A stretch of DNA of 7,435 bases from Spirochaetaceae bacterium (GCA_031255115.1 JAIRTD010000171.1:1-7435); one strand, 5' to 3'; shown: positions 1 to 6,205, counted from the first letter of the stretch. Made by a program: numbers and translations. The notes: a model not told the origin generated them from the sequence alone.

Positions 1-317
1 AAGCGCCCGCTTTTTTTGTCTGGATGAGCCCCATGGATCTGTACTATCAGGGAGACTTCTGGACCAGCCTTGCGCCAATCAACAATTACGAAGTCAGAAC
101 AGGCGAATCAGAAGGCCGCCGTATCATTGCCCTTGCCCTTGATACCAGCAGGGGATTCTGGACCGCGGTTTTTTGCTTTGCCGGTGAAAGCGGGGCAGCG
201 CCTATTGACGCTGAACAGAACCGTATCATACGTACCTTTACCAACCGCTTTGTCTATTTTCTTTCTTTTAGCCGTACGCAAAACGACGTGTCCCTTCCTG
301 CGGTACTGGCCTATTAG
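1..317 (+). CDS. Probable 3' end of an unidentified gene (5' partial)
   Basis: This frame is open from the first complete codon (position 3) to a TAG at 315-317, with no stop at the left edge. The first ATG (24) and the next (33) have no Shine-Dalgarno sequence before them, so I read this as the tail of a gene that starts outside the window rather than a 97-residue protein. Codon choice (many GCC, ACC, AGC, GAA, CTT) resembles that of the following gene better than the other open frames here do. The visible part is a mixed, aromatic-rich sequence with segments such as IIALALDTSRGFWTAVF and TNRFVYFLSF. I do not recognise a family and see no catalytic motif. It lies 18 bases upstream of the pseudouridine synthase on the same strand, so the two may be co-transcribed. 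Weaker alternatives are other overlapping open frames (70-339 +, 350-108 -) or a non-coding leader. Confidence 0.45.
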   Translation, partial: APAFFVWMSPMDLYYQGDFWTSLAPINNYEVRTGESEGRRIIALALDTSRGFWTAVFCFAGESGAAPIDAEQNRIIRTFTNRFVYFLSFSRTQNDVSLPAVLAY

Positions 318-335
318 GGGTCTTTCGGAACAACA

Positions 336-1139
336 ATGAAGCAAAAGCAAGTCTTTACCGTGATATACGAAAACGAAATCTTCCTCGCGGTGAACAAGGC
401 CCCGGGCATTGCGGTAAGTCCTGACCGCTGGGACGAATCAAAAGAGCGGCTTGACCGGCTTCTTGACGCCTATCTTTCCGCGGCGGATAGCGCCGGAAAA
501 ACCGCGCCGAAACCCAGGGTGTATACTGTGCACCGTCTTGACAGAGACACATCGGGACTGGTTCTCTTTGCCAAAACGCCGGAGGCCCACAAAGAGCTGT
601 CCATGGCCTTTGCGAATAACAGCCTGCAAAAACGCTATATCGCCGTCATACACGGCGTTCCTTCGTGGAACGAGACAAGCTGCGATCTCCCCCTGGTTCC
701 TGACGGAGACAAAAAACACAGAACCATCATAGACAAATACCGGGGGAAAAAGTCCCTGACCTTTTTCCGCCTTGCCCTGAGCGCGGGAAACTACAGCATA
801 CTGGAAGCGCTGCCAAAAACCGGAAGAACCCACCAGATAAGGGCCCACCTCGCGGCGCTGGGCCATCCCATAGTCTGCGATCCCCTTTACGGCAGGGCCA
901 GCCCAAAAGGCATACTGCTTTCTTCACTCAAAAAAAACTGGCAGGGCGACCCGCTTGACGAAAAACCCCTTCTTGCCCGCCTGGGCCTCCACGCCCGGGA
1001 ACTCTGCCTTCCACCCTCCCTTGCAGGGTCATTGCACATAACGGAACAGCGGTTTTTAGCGCCCCTCCACAGAGACCTTAACGCGCTCATAAAACAAATG
1101 GAAAAAACCGCCGAAACAGCGCATTTTAGCGGACTTTAG
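336..1139 (+). CDS. RluA-family RNA pseudouridine synthase
   Basis: This enzyme should isomerise uridine to pseudouridine in ribosomal or transfer RNA in the cytoplasm. The 267-residue product has the RluA-family catalytic core. The active-site motif HRLDRDTSG lies at residues 66-74, with Asp69 the expected nucleophile, and the substrate-pocket motif KTGRTHQIR lies at 161-169. CDPLYG (181-186), the family's usual GDxLYG position, and LHA (218-220) complete the fold. The N-terminus starts directly in the catalytic domain (YENEIFLAVNKAPG), so there is no S4 RNA-binding domain; this fits the short RluA/RluC-like subgroup rather than RluD with S4. The exact target uridine cannot be read from sequence. 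The ATG at 336 has a weak GGA about 6-8 bases upstream. The gene may continue a transcript from the left edge. Its TAG shares bases with the TAA of the convergent methyltransferase gene. Confidence 0.92.
   Translation: MKQKQVFTVIYENEIFLAVNKAPGIAVSPDRWDESKERLDRLLDAYLSAADSAGKTAPKPRVYTVHRLDRDTSGLVLFAKTPEAHKELSMAFANNSLQKRYIAVIHGVPSWNETSCDLPLVPDGDKKHRTIIDKYRGKKSLTFFRLALSAGNYSILEALPKTGRTHQIRAHLAALGHPIVCDPLYGRASPKGILLSSLKKNWQGDPLDEKPLLARLGLHARELCLPPSLAGSLHITEQRFLAPLHRDLNALIKQMEKTAETAHFSGL
1102..1121 (-). terminator. Candidate intrinsic terminator of the ptsI-der-merR-methyltransferase run
   Basis: Read on the - strand, CGCTG (1121-1117), a TTT loop and CGGCG (1113-1109) form a five-pair stem that includes one T-G pair. 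It is followed by G and six Ts (1107-1102). It begins 15 bases after the methyltransferase stop codon and lies within the last codons of the convergent pseudouridine synthase gene. The stem is short, so this is a plausible rather than certain terminator. Confidence 0.5.
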
Positions 1140-2437
1140 GATAACCGGGTATTTTTATCTGCGGCGAAGGGTTTAACGCCCCGCGGCGCTGCCAAATTTT
1201 CAGGCATTTCCATTATCAGCGCCCCGCTTTTTTTGTCCCTGGCCGGTGTTTTGAGGGCCATAACAAGGCTTCCTGAAGGCGTTGCGTCCATGCTTCGCCT
1301 CGAAGCGCTGAGGAGCACCATGCCCTGCCCCGAACAGCCGTAACGGCCCCAGCGCCCGTTTTCCAGGCTAAAGGAATCGGAGATAACGCGGACCGGACAG
1401 GAGGTGTCCGGGCGCTTTGTATTACCGGCGGGACTGGCCTTTGCGTCTGTGTTCAGGTGGCTGGTATTGGCGCGGCTTGCATTTGCGCCTGTGTCCGGGC
1501 GGTCTACACTGGTGTAACTTGCATTGGCCGCGCTGCTCGCTCCCGCGTATAAAAAGCTCAGGACCGCCCTGTCTTTGGGAAGCCCCGCGGCAAGGGAAAG
1601 ATCGAGGAGCTGCCTGGGGGCGTCCTCTACGGCAAAGGCAAAGTGGCACCATTTTTCCCGGCGGCGGCCCGCGGTAGGGCCGGGAAAGGCACAGGCTTCG
1701 GCATGAACGCAGGGCGCGCACGGGAGACGGCCCCGCCGTATCAGCGCGGCGCGGAGGGCGCTGATAAAAGCGCCTGACTGGGGTATGCCCGGTTCCGCGA
1801 CGAGTATGCTGCCGTCAGAATCGGCAAGGGCAGACAATAGCCCGCCCTGCTTGTCCGCGAATTCCCCGATGGAACGGCGTTCATGTTGAAAAAGTTCATT
1901 GTAAAACTCAATGGCGCTTACCAGGGCGGCCTTCTTTCCCGGTATTTTTTCTCCCAGCGAAGAACGCATGGTCTTTATGGACCAGGGAGCGTCTTTCCCG
2001 GCAAGGGCCCTAAAGAGGACGAGGCCCGCTTCCAGGGCGCGGCCATTATGGTCGAGGCAGCGGAATTCCAGGGTAAGGGAACGGAGTTCCCGGCGGCACA
2101 GCCAAAGGGCGATAGGAAAAGTCAGCGGCCCGGAGCCGAGGTCGAGCAGCGAATCGCCGTCTTTCAGCGAAAGGGGAAGTTCCGGCAGAATACGGGACAA
2201 ACGGTACACATTCCACGGAAGAAAATACCGCAGATAGGCCGAAAGCAGTGCGGCCTGTCCCATATAACCGGCCTCTCTTTCGGCGCGTTCAAAGGTAAGG
2301 AGCCGCGAAAGCCGGGCCACATCGCGGGGAAGGGTATGCCTGAAACGCTTTTCCAGGGGAAAGCTCTGTTCAATAAGAACCATAAGCGCTTCGAGTTCTG
2401 CCGGTATATCCGCGTCAGGGCGCGGCGTCTTGTTCAT
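1136..2437 (-). CDS. Rsm22-like methyltransferase with four-cysteine cluster
   Basis: This is a probable SAM-dependent methyltransferase-fold protein of the Rsm22/METTL17 family, which acts on or helps assemble the small ribosomal subunit. The product is 433 residues. A helical N-terminus is followed by SAM-binding motif I (LLDLGSGP, 97-104), an acidic motif II region around LDHN (128-131), and VAEPG (213-217). Four cysteines, C240, C243, C249 and C264 (the last in EKWCHFAF), match the family's metal or Fe-S site. Residues 305-346 are three low-complexity 14-residue repeats; after them a beta-rich C-terminal part resumes at CPVRVISDS. I chose the ATG at 2437 because AAGGA (2443-2447) stands five bases before it; the frame is open 22 codons further upstream but without support. 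It overlaps the end of the MerR gene by 23 bases, suggesting coupled translation. The methylated nucleotide, if any, is unknown, and mitochondrial homologues may act mainly as assembly factors. Confidence 0.78.
   Translation of the reverse strand: MNKTPRPDADIPAELEALMVLIEQSFPLEKRFRHTLPRDVARLSRLLTFERAEREAGYMGQAALLSAYLRYFLPWNVYRLSRILPELPLSLKDGDSLLDLGSGPLTFPIALWLCRRELRSLTLEFRCLDHNGRALEAGLVLFRALAGKDAPWSIKTMRSSLGEKIPGKKAALVSAIEFYNELFQHERRSIGEFADKQGGLLSALADSDGSILVAEPGIPQSGAFISALRAALIRRGRLPCAPCVHAEACAFPGPTAGRRREKWCHFAFAVEDAPRQLLDLSLAAGLPKDRAVLSFLYAGASSAANASYTSVDRPDTGANASRANTSHLNTDAKASPAGNTKRPDTSCPVRVISDSFSLENGRWGRYGCSGQGMVLLSASRRSMDATPSGSLVMALKTPARDKKSGALIMEMPENLAAPRGVKPFAADKNTRLS
1400..1525 (-). repeat. 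Three in-frame 42-bp tandem repeats inside the methyltransferase gene
   Basis: Three adjacent 42-base units (1525-1484, 1483-1442, 1441-1400) encode NASYTSVDRPDTGA, NASRANTSHLNTDA and KASPAGNTKRPDTS. By eye the first two units agree at about two thirds of bases, with most differences being transitions. The third is more diverged but keeps the -AS- start and the RPDT motif. The encoded stretch is rich in Ala, Asn, Thr, Ser and Asp and is probably a disordered linker. Unit length is a multiple of three, so copy-number change would keep the reading frame. Confidence 0.8.
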
Positions 2438-2774
2438 ACAATTCCTTCTGCTCCCCGGAATTTTCAGCCTCACCATCCAGGAAAAAAAGATCAATAAGGT
2501 CAAACCGTATTTCTTCCAGCCCGGCCCGCAGTTCCGGGTCAGGGCCTGATAGTTCTCTCAAGAGCTGCTCCCTGGCGCCCTCAATGGTAAAGCGGCGTTT
2601 GTAAAGCAGGTGCTTGAGGCGGAGGAGCAGGCGGAGATCCCTGCCCGAATATTTCTTGCGGCCCGAAATGTCCTTTTTGGGTTGAATGAGGCTGACTTCT
2701 TTTTCCCAATACCGGATCACATGAGACCTGACTCCCAAAAGCCGCTCCGCGTCGCCGATACTATAGGACGCCAC
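2415..2774 (-). CDS. MerR-family transcriptional regulator
   Basis: This is a small DNA-binding regulator of 119 residues. The N-terminal winged helix-turn-helix of the MerR family is complete: YSIGDAERLLGV (4-15) and SHVIRYWEKE (17-26) form the helix-turn-helix, and GRKKYSGRDLRLLLRLKHLL (38-57) forms the wing and following helix. The RYWEKE signature with FTIEGAREQLL (62-72) resembles the MlrA-like branch rather than metal sensors. There are no cysteines and no large effector domain; the rest is a short helical, acidic tail suited to dimerisation. The start codon is GTG (2774-2772), chosen because AAGGAG (2785-2780) precedes it by five bases and the protein then begins exactly at the usual family start. 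That Shine-Dalgarno sequence lies in the last codons of der, whose stop is two bases away. No target operator is recognisable in the window, so autoregulation of this operon is only a possibility. Confidence 0.88.
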   Translation of the reverse strand: MASYSIGDAERLLGVRSHVIRYWEKEVSLIQPKKDISGRKKYSGRDLRLLLRLKHLLYKRRFTIEGAREQLLRELSGPDPELRAGLEEIRFDLIDLFFLDGEAENSGEQKELYEQDAAP

Positions 2775-2776
2775 TG

Positions 2777-4120
2777 CTACTCCTTCTTTCTGTCTTTTCT
2801 TGACGGCCTTATTTCGACAATGACCGGAACAAGACTGTAGCCCAGATCCTTTTGGATACGCTTTCTAAGATATGAAGCATACGCTTCGCTTAACGCCTGG
2901 GGCCGGGATACAAAAAAAATAAAGTGAACCGGATTTGCCGACACCTGGGTAACGTACTTGACCTTAAAACGGGTCCGGGGGCCTGTGGGCGGAGGATTTT
3001 CGGTAAGCCAGGTTTCCAGGGCCTGGTTAAGCGGGCCGGTGTCGATACGCCGGTTAAGCTGGCCGTATATCCTGATTGCCGTTTTTAAAAGCTCGTCAAT
3101 TCCCGCGCCGGTTTTTGCGCTGATTGGAATGATGGGAGCGTATTCCATCTGGCCAAAAAGAAAACGAATGCGGTCAGAAACAGCGGTAAAGGCATTTTTT
3201 ATATCGGGCATGGTGTCCCATTTATTCAAAACCAGAATCACGCCCCTGCCCCGCTCGCAGGCAAGACCGGCTATTTTTTTATCCTGATCGCTTAAACCTT
3301 CCTGGGCGTCTATCATGAGGAAAACCATATCCGCTTCATCAAGACTTTTAATTGCCCGGTTTACCGAGTAGTACTCAATGTTTTCGTGTACCTTGCTTTT
3401 TCGCCGTATTCCCGCCGTGTCCAAAACCTGAAAGGTATTTTTTTTGTAGCTAAAACTGCCTTCAACCACATCACGGGTAGTGCCGGGAACTTCGCTTACT
3501 ATCGAAGCCGCCGAATCTGTCAGCTTATTGGAAAGGGTTGACTTGCCGGTATTGGGTTTTCCCAAAAGGGCGATGCGTATAGGCCGTTCAAGTTCTTCGG
3601 CGGTTTCAACGCGGGAAAAATCAAGGCGGGAGACAATGGCTTCTTCGAGTTCGCCGATATTATCGCCGTGTTCCGCCGAGATCATAAAAATTTTTTCAAA
3701 GCCATAGGAAAGAAGATTCCACGCCGCCGCTTCCCGCCTTCCTCCTTCGGTCTTGTTCACCGCCACGATGAGGCGCTTTATCACAGGCCGCAGCAATTCA
3801 ATAAATTCCTCGTCCTCAGGAGTCAACTCTCCGGCTTCGAGAAGCAGCACAATGAGATCGGCCTCCCTGAGGGAACCAAGGGTTCTTTCGACTACGAGGC
3901 CGTCAAGCCCTTCCCGGTCAAGTTTGAAGCCTCCGGTATCAATAAGGCGCAGCGGCTTGCCCGCGATATGGGCGACTGCCGATACCGGGTCCCTGGTTAC
4001 GCCCGGCGTGGGATCGGTGATGACCCGGCGTTTATGGAGAAGCCGGTTAAAAAGCGTTGACTTGCCCACATTGGGCCTGCCGGCAAGAACAACAACCGGC
4101 AGATTACGATATTCACCCAT
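2777..4120 (-). CDS. der: Ribosome biogenesis GTPase Der (EngA)
   Basis: Der is an essential GTPase with two tandem G domains that acts in late assembly of the 50S subunit. The 447-residue product has the usual family length. G domain 1 carries GRPNVGKS (14-21), PGVTRD (39-44), DTGG (61-64) and NKTE (122-125). G domain 2 carries GKPNTGKS (187-194), PGTTRD (212-217), DTAGIRRK (234-241), NKWD (299-302) and SAKTG (334-338). A C-terminal KH-like domain (about 385-440, beginning RFKVKYVTQVSANP) ends in a basic tail. The first-domain G4 motif has Glu instead of the usual Asp. The ATG at 4120 is chosen because it begins just before the G domain; the frame is open 27 codons upstream within ptsI, but that extension matches nothing in the family. 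GGGAG lies about ten bases upstream. The start overlaps the ptsI stop by eight bases (ATGGGTGA), which suggests translational coupling. Confidence 0.96.
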   Translation of the reverse strand: MGEYRNLPVVVLAGRPNVGKSTLFNRLLHKRRVITDPTPGVTRDPVSAVAHIAGKPLRLIDTGGFKLDREGLDGLVVERTLGSLREADLIVLLLEAGELTPEDEEFIELLRPVIKRLIVAVNKTEGGRREAAAWNLLSYGFEKIFMISAEHGDNIGELEEAIVSRLDFSRVETAEELERPIRIALLGKPNTGKSTLSNKLTDSAASIVSEVPGTTRDVVEGSFSYKKNTFQVLDTAGIRRKSKVHENIEYYSVNRAIKSLDEADMVFLMIDAQEGLSDQDKKIAGLACERGRGVILVLNKWDTMPDIKNAFTAVSDRIRFLFGQMEYAPIIPISAKTGAGIDELLKTAIRIYGQLNRRIDTGPLNQALETWLTENPPPTGPRTRFKVKYVTQVSANPVHFIFFVSRPQALSEAYASYLRKRIQKDLGYSLVPVIVEIRPSRKDRKKE

Positions 4121-5852
4121 CAGGAAAAAACTCCCCCATCCATTCTTCGGTAAGCAGGGCGATGCGCTGCCAGGAAGAACAGGCAAGGGCCGCGTCGGCA
4201 AGGGCCCGGCAGTCTTCCATAGACGAATCCCGTATAATTTTTTTTACCAGGGGAAGCGCCGAAGCGTTCATGCTGAATTCATCAAGGCCGAGGCCAAGGA
4301 GCAGGGGCGTCGCGTAAGGATCGCCTGCCAGCTCTCCGCACAGGGCAGCCTTGATACCCTGGGCATGGGCAGCGTCGATGCTTGTTTTAAGAAAGCGTAG
4401 TACGCCGGGATGAAAAGGCTGGGCCAGATAGCTTATCTTTTCGTTGCCCCGGTCAACGGCCAGACCGTACTGGATAAGGTCATTGGTCCCCAGCGAAAAG
4501 AAATCGGCCTTTTTCGCCAGTATGTCGGCAATCATTGCCGCGGCGGGGATTTCAATCATGATTCCCACGGGCATATCTTCTTTGTAGGGCTGCCCCTTTT
4601 TCCGGCATTCCTCCTTGGCTTCTTCAACAAAGGTAAGTACGTCGATAAGCTCCCCCAAACCCGAAATCATGGGGAACATGATACGGAGCTGTCCTTCGAC
4701 ACTGCAACGGAGCAGGGCGCGGAGCTGGGTCTTAAAAAGTTCAGGCAGGGAGAGGCAAAAACGCACGGCCCGCCAGCCCAGGAGGGGGTTTTTTTCATCA
4801 TTATCCTGAATATTGGGAAGCAGCTTGTCGCCGCCCAGGTCCAAAGTCCTGATGGTAACCGGCCGGTCGCCCATAGCCTTGAGCACTCTGCGGTAAGACT
4901 GATACTGGAGCTCTTCTTCGGCGGGATGGCCGGGGCTGAGAAAGAGAAATTCGGAACGGTACAAGCCTATGCCCTCAGCGCCGTAACGCAGCGCCTGTTC
5001 GACCTCCTCAGGGAATTCAATATTGGCCTTGAGACTTACCCGGTGTCCGTCGGTGGTCTCGGCAGGATAATCCGTATAGTGAAGCAGCCCCTTGGCGTTG
5101 CGCTGATACCGGGAAAGCGCGCCCCGGTAACGCTTTAAGGTTTGAGCGTCAGGGTCTATTACAATCTGCCCCTCGGCGCCGTCAACAATAATCTGGGCGC
5201 CGTTATTGATAAGCCTCGTTGCCCGGGAAAGCCCCAGCACGGCGGGGATTTCAAAGGCCCTGGTCAATATGGCCGTGTGGGAAGTCCGGCTCCCCATATC
5301 CATGACTATGCCCTTGACCCGTTCCTTGTTCATGATCAGGGCGTCCATGGGCAAAAGGTCATGAACCACGAGAATCACATCCTCGACAAGATCGGCAAGG
5401 GAGAATCTTCTTATGGAAAGGAGTTTATAGATAACCCGCCTTGCCACATCAGCAATATCCGCCGTCCTTTCCCTAAGGTAAGAATCAGGGGAAAACGAAA
5501 GTTTCTGGGTAAGATCATGGACAATATCCCGTATCACCCATTCAATATTTTCGAGGCGGTCTTCAAAAGTTTCTTTAATCTGGTTCTGAAATTCCTCGTC
5601 TTCAAGCATCAAAAGATGGGTCTCAAGCAGCTCTACCTGTTCTTTACCCATTTCGTGGGAAGAAGCGTCAAGGAGCGTTTTGACCTCCGCGCGGGCCTCG
5701 CCAACAGCGGAAAGAAAACGATCCCATTCCAGTTCGGAATGATCTTTTGCAATCTTGTAACGGGGAATTTCCGGGACTTCATCCTCCAGGTAGAGAAAAG
5801 CCTTGCCTATGGCAATGCCTGACGAAGCCGAAATACCGGATAACAATTCCAT
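4113..5852 (-). CDS. ptsI: Phosphoenolpyruvate-protein phosphotransferase (PTS enzyme I)
   Basis: Enzyme I takes a phosphoryl group from phosphoenolpyruvate onto a histidine and passes it to HPr in the cytoplasm. The 579-residue product has full family length. The N-terminus LLSGISASSGIAIGKA (3-18) is typical and supports the ATG at 5852; no other start codon lies in frame just upstream. The helical HPr-binding region is followed by the phosphohistidine motif GSRTSHTAIL (187-196, His192), where the first Ser replaces a Gly common in the family. The PEP-binding barrel shows GLYRSEFLF (296-304), RTLDLGGDK (335-343), GTNDLIQY (455-462), DRGN (467-470) and the catalytic Cys505 in CGELAGD. No ptsH, EII or HPr kinase gene is visible here, so whether it feeds sugar transport or a purely regulatory chain cannot be told. 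It heads the four-gene run. No good Shine-Dalgarno sequence precedes its ATG (AGGG is 12 bases away). Confidence 0.97.
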   Translation of the reverse strand: MELLSGISASSGIAIGKAFLYLEDEVPEIPRYKIAKDHSELEWDRFLSAVGEARAEVKTLLDASSHEMGKEQVELLETHLLMLEDEEFQNQIKETFEDRLENIEWVIRDIVHDLTQKLSFSPDSYLRERTADIADVARRVIYKLLSIRRFSLADLVEDVILVVHDLLPMDALIMNKERVKGIVMDMGSRTSHTAILTRAFEIPAVLGLSRATRLINNGAQIIVDGAEGQIVIDPDAQTLKRYRGALSRYQRNAKGLLHYTDYPAETTDGHRVSLKANIEFPEEVEQALRYGAEGIGLYRSEFLFLSPGHPAEEELQYQSYRRVLKAMGDRPVTIRTLDLGGDKLLPNIQDNDEKNPLLGWRAVRFCLSLPELFKTQLRALLRCSVEGQLRIMFPMISGLGELIDVLTFVEEAKEECRKKGQPYKEDMPVGIMIEIPAAAMIADILAKKADFFSLGTNDLIQYGLAVDRGNEKISYLAQPFHPGVLRFLKTSIDAAHAQGIKAALCGELAGDPYATPLLLGLGLDEFSMNASALPLVKKIIRDSSMEDCRALADAALACSSWQRIALLTEEWMGEFFPDG

Positions 5853-5858
5853 TTTACG

Positions 5859-5887
5859 AAGATACCCTATTGAAGCATAGCTGTCAA
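5859..5887 (-). promoter_or_regulatory. ptsI: Candidate sigma70-type promoter for ptsI
   Basis: On the - strand TTGACA (5887-5882) is a perfect -35 match. A 17-base spacer separates it from TATCTT (5864-5859), which matches the -10 consensus at four of six positions. Only six bases separate this -10 box from the ptsI ATG, so transcription would start at or next to the start codon. This agrees with the lack of a Shine-Dalgarno sequence and points to a leaderless mRNA. It overlaps the opposing candidate promoter at 5870-5897. Confidence 0.45.
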
Positions 5888-5897
5888 ATGTTACAAT
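5870..5897 (+). promoter_or_regulatory. Candidate promoter for the small four-cysteine protein
   Basis: TTGAAG (5870-5875) and TACAAT (5892-5897) are separated by 16 bases and resemble -35 and -10 boxes; TACAAT matches the consensus at five of six positions. The -10 box ends eight bases before the ATG at 5906, the spacing expected for a leaderless transcript. No Shine-Dalgarno sequence is visible. Its boxes interleave with those of the opposing ptsI promoter candidate. Confidence 0.4.
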
Positions 5898-5905
5898 ACC
5901 GTGGA

Positions 5906-6091
5906 ATGGAAAAGCAGAGCCCCCGGAACGCCCCGGATTGCCTTAAATGCCTTCATTTTTCCGTTACCTGGGACGCCGCCTTCCCCAGAAGCTGTAAAAT
6001 TTTCGGTATAAAGAGCCGGAATCTGCCTTCTTTCGAGGTGTACAAGGCCACGGGCCAGCACTGTCCCTCTTTTGAGGCCCGGCGGCCATGA
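5906..6091 (+). CDS. Small conserved four-cysteine protein
   Basis: This 61-residue protein has four cysteines, C12 and C15 in CLKC, C30 and C53, that could bind zinc or an iron-sulphur cluster. The core pattern runs CLKCLHFSVTWD (12-23), P27, SCKIFGIKS (29-37), LPS (40-42), and GQHC (50-53) followed by a Phe-Glu end. From memory, small proteins of this pattern occur widely in bacteria and are sometimes labelled uracil-DNA glycosylase, probably wrongly; no glycosylase motif is present here and its function is unknown. I chose the ATG at 5906 because it follows a -10-like TACAAT by eight bases and the conserved part starts soon after. An in-frame ATG at 5888 is possible but would overlap the promoter. 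It is divergent from ptsI and convergent with the secreted-protein gene. A non-coding stretch with a chance frame is the alternative, but the conserved pattern makes that unlikely. Confidence 0.78.
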   Translation: MEKQSPRNAPDCLKCLHFSVTWDAAFPRSCKIFGIKSRNLPSFEVYKATGQHCPSFEARRP

Positions 6092-6092
6092 G

Positions 6093-6182
6093 AGCGGCCC
6101 TAAAAACGGCTACGCGGAGCTAAAACGGGCAGGGCCAGCCCCCGGCAACCATAAAGGCAGCCAAAGCAGCCCTAAAAACGGC
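6093..6182. repeat. Direct repeat pair in the convergent spacer
   Basis: An 18-base sequence AGCGGCCCTAAAAACGGC at 6093-6110 recurs at 6165-6182 with one difference (AGCAGCCC...), 72 bases apart. A looser third copy, CTAAAACGGGC, lies at 6120-6130. The 114 bases from 6092 to 6205 separate two convergent genes and I see no coding evidence in them. On the - strand each copy reads GCC(C)GTTTT(T)AG, the form of a terminator tail. Confidence 0.6.
6122..6141 (-). terminator. Weak candidate terminator after the secreted-protein gene
   Basis: On the - strand GGGC (6141-6138), a seven-base loop and GCCC (6130-6127) form a four-pair GC stem followed by G and TTTT (6125-6122). It lies about 65 bases beyond the stop codon. 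A similar weaker hairpin, TGGC with GCCG before five Ts, lies closer to the stop at about 6176-6195. Both stems are short. Confidence 0.3.
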
Positions 6183-6205
6183 CGGAATAGCCAGGTGAGG
6201 CGGTT

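Noticed and set aside
2..20. AGCGC(C)nGC followed by seven Ts recurs at 2-20, 1218-1237 and 7209-7223
   Set aside because: Two copies lie inside convincing - strand genes, where they encode Lys-Lys followed by Ser or Ala. No stem is associated with the T-run, so it is best explained by codon use, not a repeat family or terminator.
70..350. Alternative open frames at 70-339 (+) and 350-108 (-)
   Set aside because: They overlap the better frame ending at 317, have odd composition and no ribosome binding site, and one reaches into the start of the pseudouridine synthase.
1883..2497. 204-codon + strand frame opposite the methyltransferase gene
   Set aside because: It is antisense to a gene with clear family motifs, and its translation is rich in Gly, Lys and Gln without a recognisable domain.
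2438..2503. Upstream extension of the methyltransferase by 22 residues to the ATG at 2503
   Set aside because: The ATG at 2437 has a good Shine-Dalgarno sequence at the right distance, and the extension would lie wholly within the MerR gene.
4121..4201. 27-residue N-terminal extension of Der
   Set aside because: It is the out-of-frame reading of the end of ptsI and resembles nothing in the Der family, whose proteins begin just before the first G1 motif.
3753..4400. 215-codon + strand frame opposite der and ptsI
   Set aside because: It lies antisense across two unmistakable genes, and its Ser/Arg-rich translation is typical of an opposite-strand shadow.
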